Shown in pieces: positions 1-6,051 of a stretch of 11,598 bases of DNA. This DNA is from Planctomycetaceae bacterium. GTDB taxonomy: Bacteria; Planctomycetota; Planctomycetia; Planctomycetales; Planctomycetaceae. The number at the start of each line of letters is the position of its first letter. The first letter of the stretch is position 1. Made by a program: the position numbers and the translations under genes. The notes under the pieces are model-generated. The model ran no database searches and had not been told where the DNA came from. It saw only the letters and a list, made by a program, of their open reading frames with translations. The DNA is taken from assembly GCA_020426125.1 (NCBI GenBank), contig JAGQQQ010000604.1, positions 1-11,598 of the forward strand, in the 5' to 3' direction.

Positions 1-54
1 TAGAGCAGCGGAATCATAATCCGCGTGTCGGGGGTTCGAATCCCTCCACCGCTA
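1..54 (+). tRNA. tRNA with CAT anticodon, 3' part only (Met, or Ile2 after modification)
   Basis: The window opens inside a tRNA gene. The end of the D arm (GAGC at 3-6) is followed by an anticodon stem GCGGA/TCCGC (8-12 with 20-24) closing a 7-base loop ATCATAA, which puts CAT at 15-17. A variable region follows, then a T arm with stem GGGGG/CCCTC (30-34 with 42-46, one G-T pair) around the loop TTCGAAT. The 3' acceptor strand CACCGCT and discriminator A end at 54. CCA is not encoded. About 20 bases of the 5' side lie outside the window, so elongator Met, initiator Met and lysidine-modified Ile cannot be told apart. The 3' half is the likely integration site of the element to the right. Confidence 0.9.
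14..54. other. Probable attachment site (tRNA 3' end shared with the integrase gene)
   Basis: The integrase reading frame ends inside the tRNA: its stop codon (antisense of 14-16) falls at the anticodon loop, and its last 12 codons are the complement of the anticodon-to-acceptor half. Tyrosine integrases commonly recombine at the 3' half of tRNA genes, leaving an intact tRNA on one side. An integrase gene abutting and reading into the tRNA is the usual sign. I saw no second copy of this 3' end elsewhere in the window, so the partner site must lie beyond the right edge or be lost. The exact crossover core cannot be set from one copy. Confidence 0.6.
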
Positions 55-1276
55 CTCGGCCATCCTCCAGAATGGCCACAACCTCTGAAAAACTCGCGTT
101 TTCCCGCACTTTATGAAGGGTGCGGGATTTCGCGTGCGATTCCTCGCGACTCCCGGCGGGCGTTTGCATCCCCCGTTTATCCCCAGTTTTGGCAGCCGAC
201 GCGAAGTGATCATCGGTGACCGTCAGATAGTGCTTTTGGGCAACATTCGGAGTGTTGCCGAGCCATGCGCAAACAACGTAAGTTGGGTAGATTTGCTCCA
301 ACTCGGTTTGCCGACTTGACCGACAGTTCTGGAAGGGCTTTGGCCACACCTCGACTCCAGCGCGGCGAATGATCTTTCGCAGGGTCGTTCCGAGATTCTT
401 GTCGGCGTCTCCTCCGAGCATCGGGACAACCCATTTCTCGCCTTCCGTTGCAATCGAAAAGGCCTCGTCGAGAAACGGTCGTAGTTCGGGAAAAATTGGA
501 ACGACTCGCGATTCCTTCCCATACCGTTTCGTCTTGGGACTGGTCACGGTGAATCGCTCTTCGCCCCAGTGGATGTCCGACCACTTCAATAAAGCGACCT
601 CGGAGGGGCACCGCAATCCACCGTACCGAGCCAGGGCGACAACCATTCGCCATTGCCAATTCGGACACTTATCCAGAACTTTCTGGATGACCTCGCGTGT
701 GACAAAGACTCTGCGGTCGTCGTTTGTGGCCTTGCCAACTGTGACTCCATCGAACGGGTTTCTTTCAATGAACCCTTTTCGGAACGCGTGGCGGAAAAAC
801 TGCGCCGCGATCTGGCACTCTTTCTGAGCTGTCGCTGGGGCCAACTGCGACAAGAGCCACCGCCCGTAGTCGTCAGCAGCGCCCGGCGTGACCGAATCCA
901 GTTTCACATCTCCAAAAAACTCAACCATCCGAACTTTGGCGTTTCTCAGTTTCCCAATCCGACGCTCGGTCACGTCGGATCGACTGGCGATGTAATTGTC
1001 GACAAACTCCGAAAGTTTGCCTGACCTCACTTTCGCTTCGACGAGACCTCTCTCGGCGAGTAAGCCGTACAACGTGTCGTCCAGGTCCGCCAGCCAGTTC
1101 GACACTTCCCGGCTGATCGGCAAGTTACAGCGGCGTTCGTGTAACAGGGTGTCGATGTTGTTTGCAAACCGCTCCGCGGTCTTCTTTGTGACTCGGCCAA
1201 GCGAAAATGACTGCTTTTCCTTGTTGATATAGGCGATCACCCGTGCGGAACGAGCACGATACTCAATACTGGCCAT
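14..1276 (-). CDS. Tyrosine recombinase / tRNA-targeting integrase
   Basis: A 420-residue site-specific recombinase that would integrate and excise the element at the adjacent tRNA. Layout: N-terminal arm-binding part (about 1-80), core-binding SAM-like domain (about 87-180), catalytic domain (about 190-355). Visible active-site residues are Arg222 (GGLRCPSE), a beta-hairpin Lys near 248 (SPKTKR), Arg319 in the second box (PFQNCRSSR) and the nucleophile Tyr350 (AQKHYL). The box-II histidine of the usual HxxR is Gln316, and the usual LGH is LGN, a variant I recall from planctomycete integrases rather than a sign of decay. The C-terminal 12 residues (AVEGFEPPTRGL) come from tRNA antisense. The start lies 3 bases after the stop of the XRE gene, with a purine-rich stretch (AAGGGAAAG) upstream, so the two are probably co-transcribed and translationally coupled. 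Family assignment is firm; the target is inferred from position. Confidence 0.93.
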   Translation of the reverse strand: MASIEYRARSARVIAYINKEKQSFSLGRVTKKTAERFANNIDTLLHERRCNLPISREVSNWLADLDDTLYGLLAERGLVEAKVRSGKLSEFVDNYIASRSDVTERRIGKLRNAKVRMVEFFGDVKLDSVTPGAADDYGRWLLSQLAPATAQKECQIAAQFFRHAFRKGFIERNPFDGVTVGKATNDDRRVFVTREVIQKVLDKCPNWQWRMVVALARYGGLRCPSEVALLKWSDIHWGEERFTVTSPKTKRYGKESRVVPIFPELRPFLDEAFSIATEGEKWVVPMLGGDADKNLGTTLRKIIRRAGVEVWPKPFQNCRSSRQTELEQIYPTYVVCAWLGNTPNVAQKHYLTVTDDHFASAAKTGDKRGMQTPAGSREESHAKSRTLHKVRENASFSEVVAILEDGRVAVEGFEPPTRGL

Positions 1277-1279
1277 TGT

Positions 1280-1516
1280 TCACTTTCCCTTCTGTTCAGG
1301 TTTTCGGCCGAGATGAATCGTCAACTGCAAACACTCCCCCAGTGCGTTCAGGGCTTCCATGGATAGCCCCCGCTGCCCCAAGTAAAACTTGCTGAGGGTG
1401 GATTCGCTGATCCCGGTTTCTTGAGAAATGCGATACCGGGTCATCCCAGACTCATCGATTGCCTGTCGCAATTGATCTGTCAGCTTTGTCGACGCTGTTG
1501 GTTTCTTAACCATCAT
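1280..1516 (-). CDS. Small XRE-family HTH regulator
   Basis: A 78-residue Cro/C1-type DNA-binding protein made almost entirely of one helix-turn-helix domain. After a basic N-terminus comes LTDQLRQAIDESGMTRYRIS, then the recognition region (ETGISESTLSKFYLGQRGLS), then a closing helix (MEALNALGECLQL) and a basic tail. It lies directly upstream of the integrase gene with a 3-base gap, so it most likely controls integrase expression or element maintenance, and may repress its own promoter. Two Met codons are adjacent (1514-1516 and 1511-1513); the first is taken. A predicted promoter ends so close to the start that the transcript may be leaderless. The operator sequence is unknown; candidates are the palindromes near 4721-4816 or repeats in 1543-1580. 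Confidence 0.85.
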   Translation of the reverse strand: MMVKKPTASTKLTDQLRQAIDESGMTRYRISQETGISESTLSKFYLGQRGLSMEALNALGECLQLTIHLGRKPEQKGK

Positions 1517-1519
1517 TCG

Positions 1520-1548
1520 ATTATCTGATGTGCTGTTCGTTACGTCTA
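1520..1548 (-). promoter_or_regulatory. Predicted sigma-70-type promoter for the XRE-integrase pair
   Basis: Reading the minus strand, a -35-like TAGACG (1543-1548) and a -10-like GATAAT (1520-1525, five of six consensus bases) are separated by exactly 17 bases. Transcription would begin around 1513, at or next to the XRE start codon, implying little or no 5' leader. Consensus matching alone is weak evidence in an unidentified host. Confidence 0.35.
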
Positions 1549-1616
1549 GTGTCGTCCTCGTCCTCTTCGTGACGACGAGCGGAATTCACTAATCAAACAT
1601 GTCAGGCAGGGTCAAC

Positions 1617-1964
1617 CTAACCTTCTTTCACGGGGCGAGACGATGGAAGTTCCCGTCGAGATATTTCGTTTACCCAACGAGCCTCCGCTAGACGCAGGCC
1701 TTCCAAAATGGTTGGGGGAAAGCGGGTATCTTCTTGCAGCCGATCTACCAGTGCCTGCCAAGCATCGTTTGCATCCGTCGGATCGAATTCCTTCGAGCTC
1801 GGATTGCGTTTTAGCATTTCCAGAAGTTCGCGTTTGTGGGCCCTTATACGTGCCTCCAAGTCAGGCGTCACAGATGACCGGGGCGAGTATCGCAGTCGAT
1901 CCTCGTGGGCTTCGATTCGGATTCCTAGGCGGACCAAGTCGGCCAAAAGTTGAGACGCGCTCAT
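1617..1964 (-). CDS. Small TubC_N-like (docking-domain fold) protein of the primase operon
   Basis: A 115-residue protein. Its first ~52 residues (ASQLLADLVRLGIRIEAHED ... RLRYSPRSSVTPDLEARIRAHKRELLEML, given in part) follow the pattern of the TubC N-terminal docking domain: a short helix, a two-strand turn around RLRYSP, and a charged helix ending in ELLEML. In polyketide/peptide synthetases that domain mediates protein docking, but small stand-alone relatives occur beside replication primases of mobile elements, where their role is unknown. The C-terminal half (about 65-100, DPTDANDAWQALVDRLQ) is helical and otherwise unrecognised. The start codon overlaps the stop of the primase gene by 4 bases (ATGA), so translation is coupled. 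A docking or loading partner of the primase-helicase is a reasonable inference, not shown. Confidence 0.75.
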   Translation of the reverse strand: MSASQLLADLVRLGIRIEAHEDRLRYSPRSSVTPDLEARIRAHKRELLEMLKRNPSSKEFDPTDANDAWQALVDRLQEDTRFPPTILEGLRLAEARWVNEISRRELPSSRPVKEG

Positions 1965-4408
1965 ACCTCACCCCATTCTTCATCAAGACGAATTTCAGAG
2001 CCGTCGACACTGTCTACGTCTACGGTATTAGCGGTTTTCGTTGAGTTCTCTGGATTACCGTAGACAGGATGCGTCGCGTGCAGAACAAATCGGCGAGTTG
2101 GTTGTCCTCGTTTCCCCGATGGACTGGGCTCCCAAAAGCCGTAGCCTTTTTTTACAAGTTCGTTGAGGGCCGCTTCCGCCTCTCCGGAATTTGCAAATCG
2201 CCGATTACCCTGTTGAGTTTCCCGGACTGTCACCGCTTCTCCTTTGCGGGTGATCCATTCGACGAGCGTGCGCTGTCGACGCTCTTCATCCGATTCGGAA
2301 AGCAAGGCGTAGACGCGTCGAGTCTCCCTCTTGAACCATTCGGCAAGTTCAATGCCTGCCCTCATGCTGTCCGCGTCGACGAAATCGGGATCCGTGAGTC
2401 CCGGATCGTAGGCGGCCCAACGGACATAGTGGATCACGAGCGCTAATCGGGCCGCGTATTCCTCGAGCTTCGACCATGCCGCCGACAACTCACCGGATAG
2501 GTTATTTTGCTCCTCGGCATGGCGATTGTAGTACTCCTTCCACGCCTCTTTGGCATCAGGTGTCAGCCCGACAATAACCGCGCGAGGGACGCCGTTGTCG
2601 TCCGTCGTGAATTGCAAGTCGTATAACCGATCGAATATCTGCGTTAGAGCGGATTCCACTTCTGGGGCGATGTCAGCTTCGGTCCATCGTTTTGCCCTCC
2701 GTGGCGGGCAGGCGAGCAACAGCCTCGCCGCCAGCCCGGACTCGCGGTGCTCGACACCCAAGGCACGATGAAGAATTGCCGGTTGAATGCCCCCCGTCAC
2801 CGACACTGAGGCTTCTGGAACGTAGATTGTGCGAGGGTTACCGGTCTTTCGATCAACCGTGATGCTTTCCCCATTGTGCATCGAGAGCCAATTCGCCGAA
2901 TCGGAGCCACCTTTGCCGCTCGAGTACCGATCGAACGAACCAAACCACCCCGCGAGTTCGTCACATGCCAGAAGCAGTCCTCGTCGATTGGCCAAAAGTA
3001 AAGGAGCCAAGGCTTCGACCGTGGTATCGCTCACAATGTACCGCGATGCGCTGGGCGGTTCCGGCTTTGTCGGCGGTGGTTCCTCAGTCCTCTTGTCGCG
3101 TTTCCAGGACGTCAAAACCTTGTCGTACTGTGCCAGTTCCACTTCATAATATTTCATCGCTTCGGCGTGCGCATCGAGTGCTTTGCATTGGCGATCACGT
3201 AGGGGGTGCATCACCATTTTGAATGCTGGTGTTTTCGAGGTGCCACTCTCTCCAACAATTGCGGTCCAAATAATCGCAGGGGCTGACCAGCCCCGTTTCA
3301 ATTGGATTCGTCTTGTATTTCCAATCGCCGCAGCCAGAGCCGTCAGGATCGGAAGGGCCAAGTACGACGTATCGCAGCCTATTGCCCTAGCGCAACAGAT
3401 CACGAATCCGCGTATCGACTCAGGTAGGGCACTCGTAGGGAACGGTTGGAATTGCTCAATTTGTGCAGCAGGGCGACTCGGACGGTTCACCACGGTGCCG
3501 TCGGCCAAAGTGTCCACTACTCTCCGCAACTCTCCGGCGTCGTCATCAGGGCGAGCTTCTACCCAATCGGCGATGTCGCCGTGGTCGGGCAGGTCGGGCA
3601 GGTTGACCAATTTGACGATAGGGGACGGCGTCAGTTGCGCCAGGATCTCCTGCACTCGATCGGCGTATTTTTGCCCGGCCTCGTCGTTGTCGGGCAGGAT
3701 CACACATTCCTTGCCAGCCAGGGGTGACCAATCGGTTTTATCTGGGCTTTGCGAACCATGAGCCGAAGTGGTCGCCACCAGTCCAATCTTGCAAGCGGCC
3801 TCCGCCGCCTTTTCCCCCTCGGTGATGTAAACTCGTTCTGCTTCCGCAAGGTCTAGAAGGCGGTAAAGAGGCCTCAGTTCCGGCATTCCGCCAATGGTCC
3901 AGCCATCACCTCGTTTTGCAACTGGGCGGAAGGTCTTAGACTGTTTTTCGTCTCCGACGGTCGGAAGGTTGTATCGACAAACAATCGCGATCGGTTCGCC
4001 GTTGGCATCTTGATAGGTCCACTGCGAGACCCGTTTGCCTTGGACTTTAGCCATGGTCTTGTCGAGTGCCTTCACAGCGTCATTGGCGGTCGGAAACGTC
4101 CGATTGGCCAAATCACCATCATCCTGTCTACGGTATTGGGTTTTTCGCTGAGATTTGCGGGGTTGTGTAGACGTAGACGATCTGGACGCTGTATCGGGCA
4201 TGAGGTCGGAGACGTCCAAGCCCAGCGCATCGCAGATTGCGTGAACATTACAACCAGCATGGCATCGAACCAGTACACGGCCGTCTTTCCCTTCGGAAAC
4301 CGATAGACTGGGGCGTCGGTCCTCGTGCGAGGGGCATTTTGCCGACCATCCAGAGCCCGTTTTCTTGGCGTCTTGAAGCTTAGAGAGAACTAGGTCAATG
4401 GGGGGCAT
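1961..4408 (-). CDS. CHC2/Toprim/DUF3987 primase-helicase
   Basis: An 815-residue replication protein of the kind carried by integrative plasmids and phages. In order: a CHC2-type zinc finger (C25PSH28, RC49HAGC53), a low-complexity Ser/Thr/Arg/Gln linker (about 73-100), a Toprim fold with the acidic residues of VYITEGEK (193-200) and ILPDNDEAGQ (237-246), then a DUF3987-type helicase-like ATPase with a P-loop GESGTSKT (386-393) and a Walker-B-like LLLACDELAGW (478-488). The C-terminus (about 700-775) looks like a winged-helix segment, followed by a divergent tail. It would prime and unwind DNA during element replication. Its start overlaps the stop of the upstream excisionase-like gene by one base (TGATG), and its end overlaps the TubC-like gene. 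Two ~55-bp palindromic repeats are embedded in the gene, in the linker (residues 77-95) and the tail (781-800). Confidence 0.9.
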   Translation of the reverse strand: MPPIDLVLSKLQDAKKTGSGWSAKCPSHEDRRPSLSVSEGKDGRVLVRCHAGCNVHAICDALGLDVSDLMPDTASRSSTSTQPRKSQRKTQYRRQDDGDLANRTFPTANDAVKALDKTMAKVQGKRVSQWTYQDANGEPIAIVCRYNLPTVGDEKQSKTFRPVAKRGDGWTIGGMPELRPLYRLLDLAEAERVYITEGEKAAEAACKIGLVATTSAHGSQSPDKTDWSPLAGKECVILPDNDEAGQKYADRVQEILAQLTPSPIVKLVNLPDLPDHGDIADWVEARPDDDAGELRRVVDTLADGTVVNRPSRPAAQIEQFQPFPTSALPESIRGFVICCARAIGCDTSYLALPILTALAAAIGNTRRIQLKRGWSAPAIIWTAIVGESGTSKTPAFKMVMHPLRDRQCKALDAHAEAMKYYEVELAQYDKVLTSWKRDKRTEEPPPTKPEPPSASRYIVSDTTVEALAPLLLANRRGLLLACDELAGWFGSFDRYSSGKGGSDSANWLSMHNGESITVDRKTGNPRTIYVPEASVSVTGGIQPAILHRALGVEHRESGLAARLLLACPPRRAKRWTEADIAPEVESALTQIFDRLYDLQFTTDDNGVPRAVIVGLTPDAKEAWKEYYNRHAEEQNNLSGELSAAWSKLEEYAARLALVIHYVRWAAYDPGLTDPDFVDADSMRAGIELAEWFKRETRRVYALLSESDEERRQRTLVEWITRKGEAVTVRETQQGNRRFANSGEAEAALNELVKKGYGFWEPSPSGKRGQPTRRFVLHATHPVYGNPENSTKTANTVDVDSVDGSEIRLDEEWGEV
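2010..2067. repeat. Palindromic repeat copy 1, inside the primase C-terminal tail
   Basis: A 58-bp imperfect palindrome. Its left end has two GTCTAC hexamers (2012-2017 and 2018-2023) and its right end one GTAGAC (2060-2065). Longer arms pair CTACGGTA (2020-2027 region) with TACCGTAG (2056-2063 region). The interior shares GGTATT and TTTTCG-x-TGAG with copy 2 at 4124-4178. It encodes residues ~781-800 of the primase (PVYGNPENSTKTANTVDVDS), after the last recognisable fold. Confidence 0.65.
4124..4178. repeat. Palindromic repeat copy 2, inside the primase interdomain linker
   Basis: A 55-bp relative of the repeat at 2010-2067. It has one GTCTAC at the left end (4126-4131) and two GTAGAC hexamers at the right end (4167-4172, 4173-4178), the mirror of copy 1. 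The shared segments GGTATT (4132-4137) and TTTTTCGCTGAG align with copy 1. The offset between copies (2108 bases) is not a multiple of three, so the two copies are translated in different frames; this one gives residues ~77-95 (SSTSTQPRKSQRKTQYRRQ). Confidence 0.65.
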
Positions 4409-4626
4409 CAGGAGGCACCTCCATTCGTCGCCTTGGACTGTTCTTCCAGCCAGTCCTCCAGCACATTGACCGGATAGAGGACGGTCTTGCGTTTACCGGT
4501 TCCGATCCGAACGCAGGGAATGTGGCCGTCGTTGGTCAATTGCCACAGAAGTCTAGGGGAAATTCCAAGAGCCTTTGCCGCTTCGCGGGGCCGCAAGGCC
4601 AAGAATTCGAAAGGTTGGGTCGCCAT
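4408..4626 (-). CDS. Excisionase/AlpA-like HTH protein (MerR-type, HTH_17)
   Basis: A 72-residue winged-helix DNA-binding protein. The pattern LRPREAAKALGISPRLLWQL (11-30) is the helix-turn-helix of the excisionase/HTH_17 family, followed by the wing (DGHIPCVRIGTGKRKTVLY) and a final helix (VLEDWLEEQ). Such proteins act as excisionases with tyrosine recombinases or as transcription regulators of mobile elements. The start is supported by an AGGAG ribosome site (antisense of 4636-4640) nine bases upstream of the ATG. The stop codon shares one base with the primase start, so this is the first gene of a coupled xis-like/primase/TubC-like operon. Whether it directs excision or only regulates cannot be decided here. 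Confidence 0.82.
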   Translation of the reverse strand: MATQPFEFLALRPREAAKALGISPRLLWQLTNDGHIPCVRIGTGKRKTVLYPVNVLEDWLEEQSKATNGGAS

Positions 4627-4635
4627 CGTATTTTG

Positions 4636-4640
4636 CTCCT
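4636..4640 (-). promoter_or_regulatory. Strong ribosome binding site of the excisionase-like gene
   Basis: On the minus strand AGGAG is followed by nine bases and the ATG at 4624-4626. It is the clearest Shine-Dalgarno sequence seen at any start in the window and fixes this start. Confidence 0.6.
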
Positions 4641-4720
4641 ATGAATCGCCGACCGCGAGGTGCGGCCTGCATGGAGCAGAGATTCCGGCGAAAACGTGTG
4701 CCGGGTTGCGAAGAATCTTT

Positions 4721-4740
4721 GGCTCAACAAATGTTGAACC
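4721..4740. promoter_or_regulatory. Operator-like palindrome upstream of the xis-primase operon
   Basis: GGCTCAACA-AA-TGTTGAACC: two 9-base arms around two bases, with a single mismatch between the arms. It lies 95 bases upstream of the excisionase-like start, in the gap behind the 338-residue gene. Size and symmetry fit a dimeric HTH protein such as the XRE regulator. A degenerate second copy lies 76 bases away. Confidence 0.5.
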
Positions 4741-4796
4741 GCAGAATACGGCAATTACCGGCCAGAAAACGCAGAAAAATTCTTCGAGTCAACTCT

Positions 4797-4816
4797 GGTT
4801 CAACAGATGTCACACC
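4797..4816. promoter_or_regulatory. Second, degenerate operator-like site
   Basis: GGTTCAACA-GA-TGTCACACC resembles the palindrome at 4721-4740. Over 23 aligned bases (4718-4740 against 4794-4816) 17 match, in direct orientation. The left arm is a perfect mate of the consensus arm; the right arm is degraded. It overlaps the end of the 338-residue coding region. Centre-to-centre distance to the first site is 76 bases, about seven helical turns. Confidence 0.4.
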
Positions 4817-5826
4817 GGTTTTGGATTCATGTAATCGGCTGCGACTGAGATGACTTTCTTCGCGTCCACTCGATAGAGAAAGGTTGGATCGTTAGCCGTT
4901 TTGTTTTGGACTTCACACCAATTGGCATCCCCGAGACTCTTTCGTTCCCGCTTCAATCGTTGAAAGAACGCCTTTTTTCGAGACGGGTGTACTCCAAGGG
5001 CAATTGCCAATTCGTCACCGCCCATGAAACCACTATTCTTGGAATTCTGTGGGTTGATTCGCCCCTCTAAAGATTCCTGTCCGGCTCGTTCCGACGGGAC
5101 AATAACATTCGGTTCTGGCCCAATCAGCCGACCGCCGGCGCGGAACTGCCGGTCAGCCTTCTGAATGCTACGATCTAGAGCGTCGAATGCTGGTTCCGCC
5201 AACTCGGCAACTGCCGCTTCATCGGTGATGTCTCCCGTGCAGAGCAATAGAAACATCTTGTCGAGCGGATCGCGATTACCAACGAGCGTTTGGCAACACT
5301 CGGCAACGACCGAAAACTGCTCTTGCAGGTTCTTGCCGGTGGCGATGGCAAGGTCCGACCGCAAGTAGTCAATCAGGGGAGGTTTGCGGTCCCGTTTCGA
5401 CTTCCAGCGGAACTCCGCATGGGTCCTGGATTCCCCGGTCAGCGCTGAAACGTCATGGCCCAGGAACTCTCGGAAACGCTTCAGTTGCTCCCGGACGACT
5501 CGCGGTTGCTGCCAGACGAACGTTGCGTGGAACCATTCCAGAAACTCCTTCGCGACATTGGTCGGGTCGCCTTCTTTGAGTTTCGTTACCATCTCCAGGT
5601 GATACCAGGAGTCATGCCCTTCCGGGTAACGATCCTGCGCAAGGTTGACCGACCTCTCCCCGCTGCGTCCGCCCCACTCCACATCTTCGGGAGGAAGGGT
5701 CATCAGAAACTCGGTCCAGGCAAGCCGGAGTGGATGCGTCCCGTGGAGAGAACGGGGCTCCCGGAGAAAGGATACAAGAGCATCCTCGAATGCCTGAACG
5801 GCTGGGAAAAATGAGTCGTTCGCCAT
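4810..5826 (-). CDS. Protein of unknown function with a possible C-terminal HTH
   Basis: A 338-residue soluble-looking protein that I do not recognise. No signal peptide or membrane segment is evident. The N-terminal two thirds is helical and charged, with Trp/aromatic-rich patches (DSWYHLEMVTKL, FLEWFHATFVW). A Gln/Asn/Ser-rich linker (about 245-266) precedes a compact C-terminal part (about 268-333: GGDELAIALGVHPSRKKAFF ... FLYRVDAKKVISVAADY) that reads like a helix-turn-helix followed by a wing, with the basic stretch QRLKRERKS. A DNA-binding role is therefore plausible but not shown. It is in the same orientation as the xis-primase operon but separated from it by 183 bases containing operator-like sites. 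No convincing ribosome site precedes the ATG at 5824-5826. Confidence 0.7.
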   Translation of the reverse strand: MANDSFFPAVQAFEDALVSFLREPRSLHGTHPLRLAWTEFLMTLPPEDVEWGGRSGERSVNLAQDRYPEGHDSWYHLEMVTKLKEGDPTNVAKEFLEWFHATFVWQQPRVVREQLKRFREFLGHDVSALTGESRTHAEFRWKSKRDRKPPLIDYLRSDLAIATGKNLQEQFSVVAECCQTLVGNRDPLDKMFLLLCTGDITDEAAVAELAEPAFDALDRSIQKADRQFRAGGRLIGPEPNVIVPSERAGQESLEGRINPQNSKNSGFMGGDELAIALGVHPSRKKAFFQRLKRERKSLGDANWCEVQNKTANDPTFLYRVDAKKVISVAADYMNPKPV

Positions 5827-6051
5827 TAGTGGTCTGTTAGTTTGGACAATCTTTCCTCCACAATTTCCGATATCACTTTGGCTCTATATTCTGACACGGC
5901 TGGTGACGTCCTTCAATGTGTCTAATGACCAGTCCTTGGTTGATCGTTTTCGGAGCCGAACGGTTCTAGGAAAATGCGTTGCGATACCTGTTGTCGATCC
6001 TTCTCCACCCAAATACATTCCAATCTGTGCCCCCACAACTGGAATGGTGAC
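5827..6051. other. Divergent intergenic region between the element genes and the CARF/HsdR module
   Basis: This 225-base gap separates the leftward 338-residue gene from the rightward activator gene and must contain at least one promoter for each. I found no good sigma-54 site in it. A TATATT (5885-5890) could be a -10 for the rightward gene, but it lacks a convincing -35. A short palindrome TTCGGAGCCGAA lies at 5949-5960, and a hairpin sits just before the activator start (6016-6046). Confidence 0.5.
6016..6046 (+). promoter_or_regulatory. Potential 5'-leader hairpin at the activator ribosome site
   Basis: CATTCCA (6016-6022) pairs with TGGAATG (6040-6046). Inside, TGTG (6026-6029) pairs with CACA (6034-6037) around CCCC, leaving a small internal loop (ATC against AC). 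The 3' arm contains GGAATGG, the only purine-rich stretch in ribosome-site range of the ATG at 6052, so folding could limit translation. It may also be a DNA-level inverted repeat. Confidence 0.3.

Noticed and set aside
369..827. Plus-strand open frame opposite the integrase
   Set aside because: Shadow of the integrase catalytic region; translation is Arg/Ser/Pro-rich with no motif.
1551..1579. Inverted repeat (CTCGTC/GACGAG and GTCGTC/GACGAC alternatives) considered as a terminator
   Set aside because: Stem is only six bases with an 11-base loop and no T tract follows on either strand; it could be an operator, but support is too weak to list.
3587..3608. Short tandem GGTCGGGCA repeat
   Set aside because: It encodes LPDLPD inside the primase Toprim-to-ATPase linker and is only two units; ordinary coding repetition.
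5879..5894. TGG...TCTG considered as a sigma-54 site before the activator gene
   Set aside because: The -12 GC is missing and only the GG element fits.
5974..6051. 26-residue N-terminal extension of the CARF activator
   Set aside because: The extension is Cys/His/Ser-rich, without family similarity; the sensor's first strand begins right after the Met at 6052.
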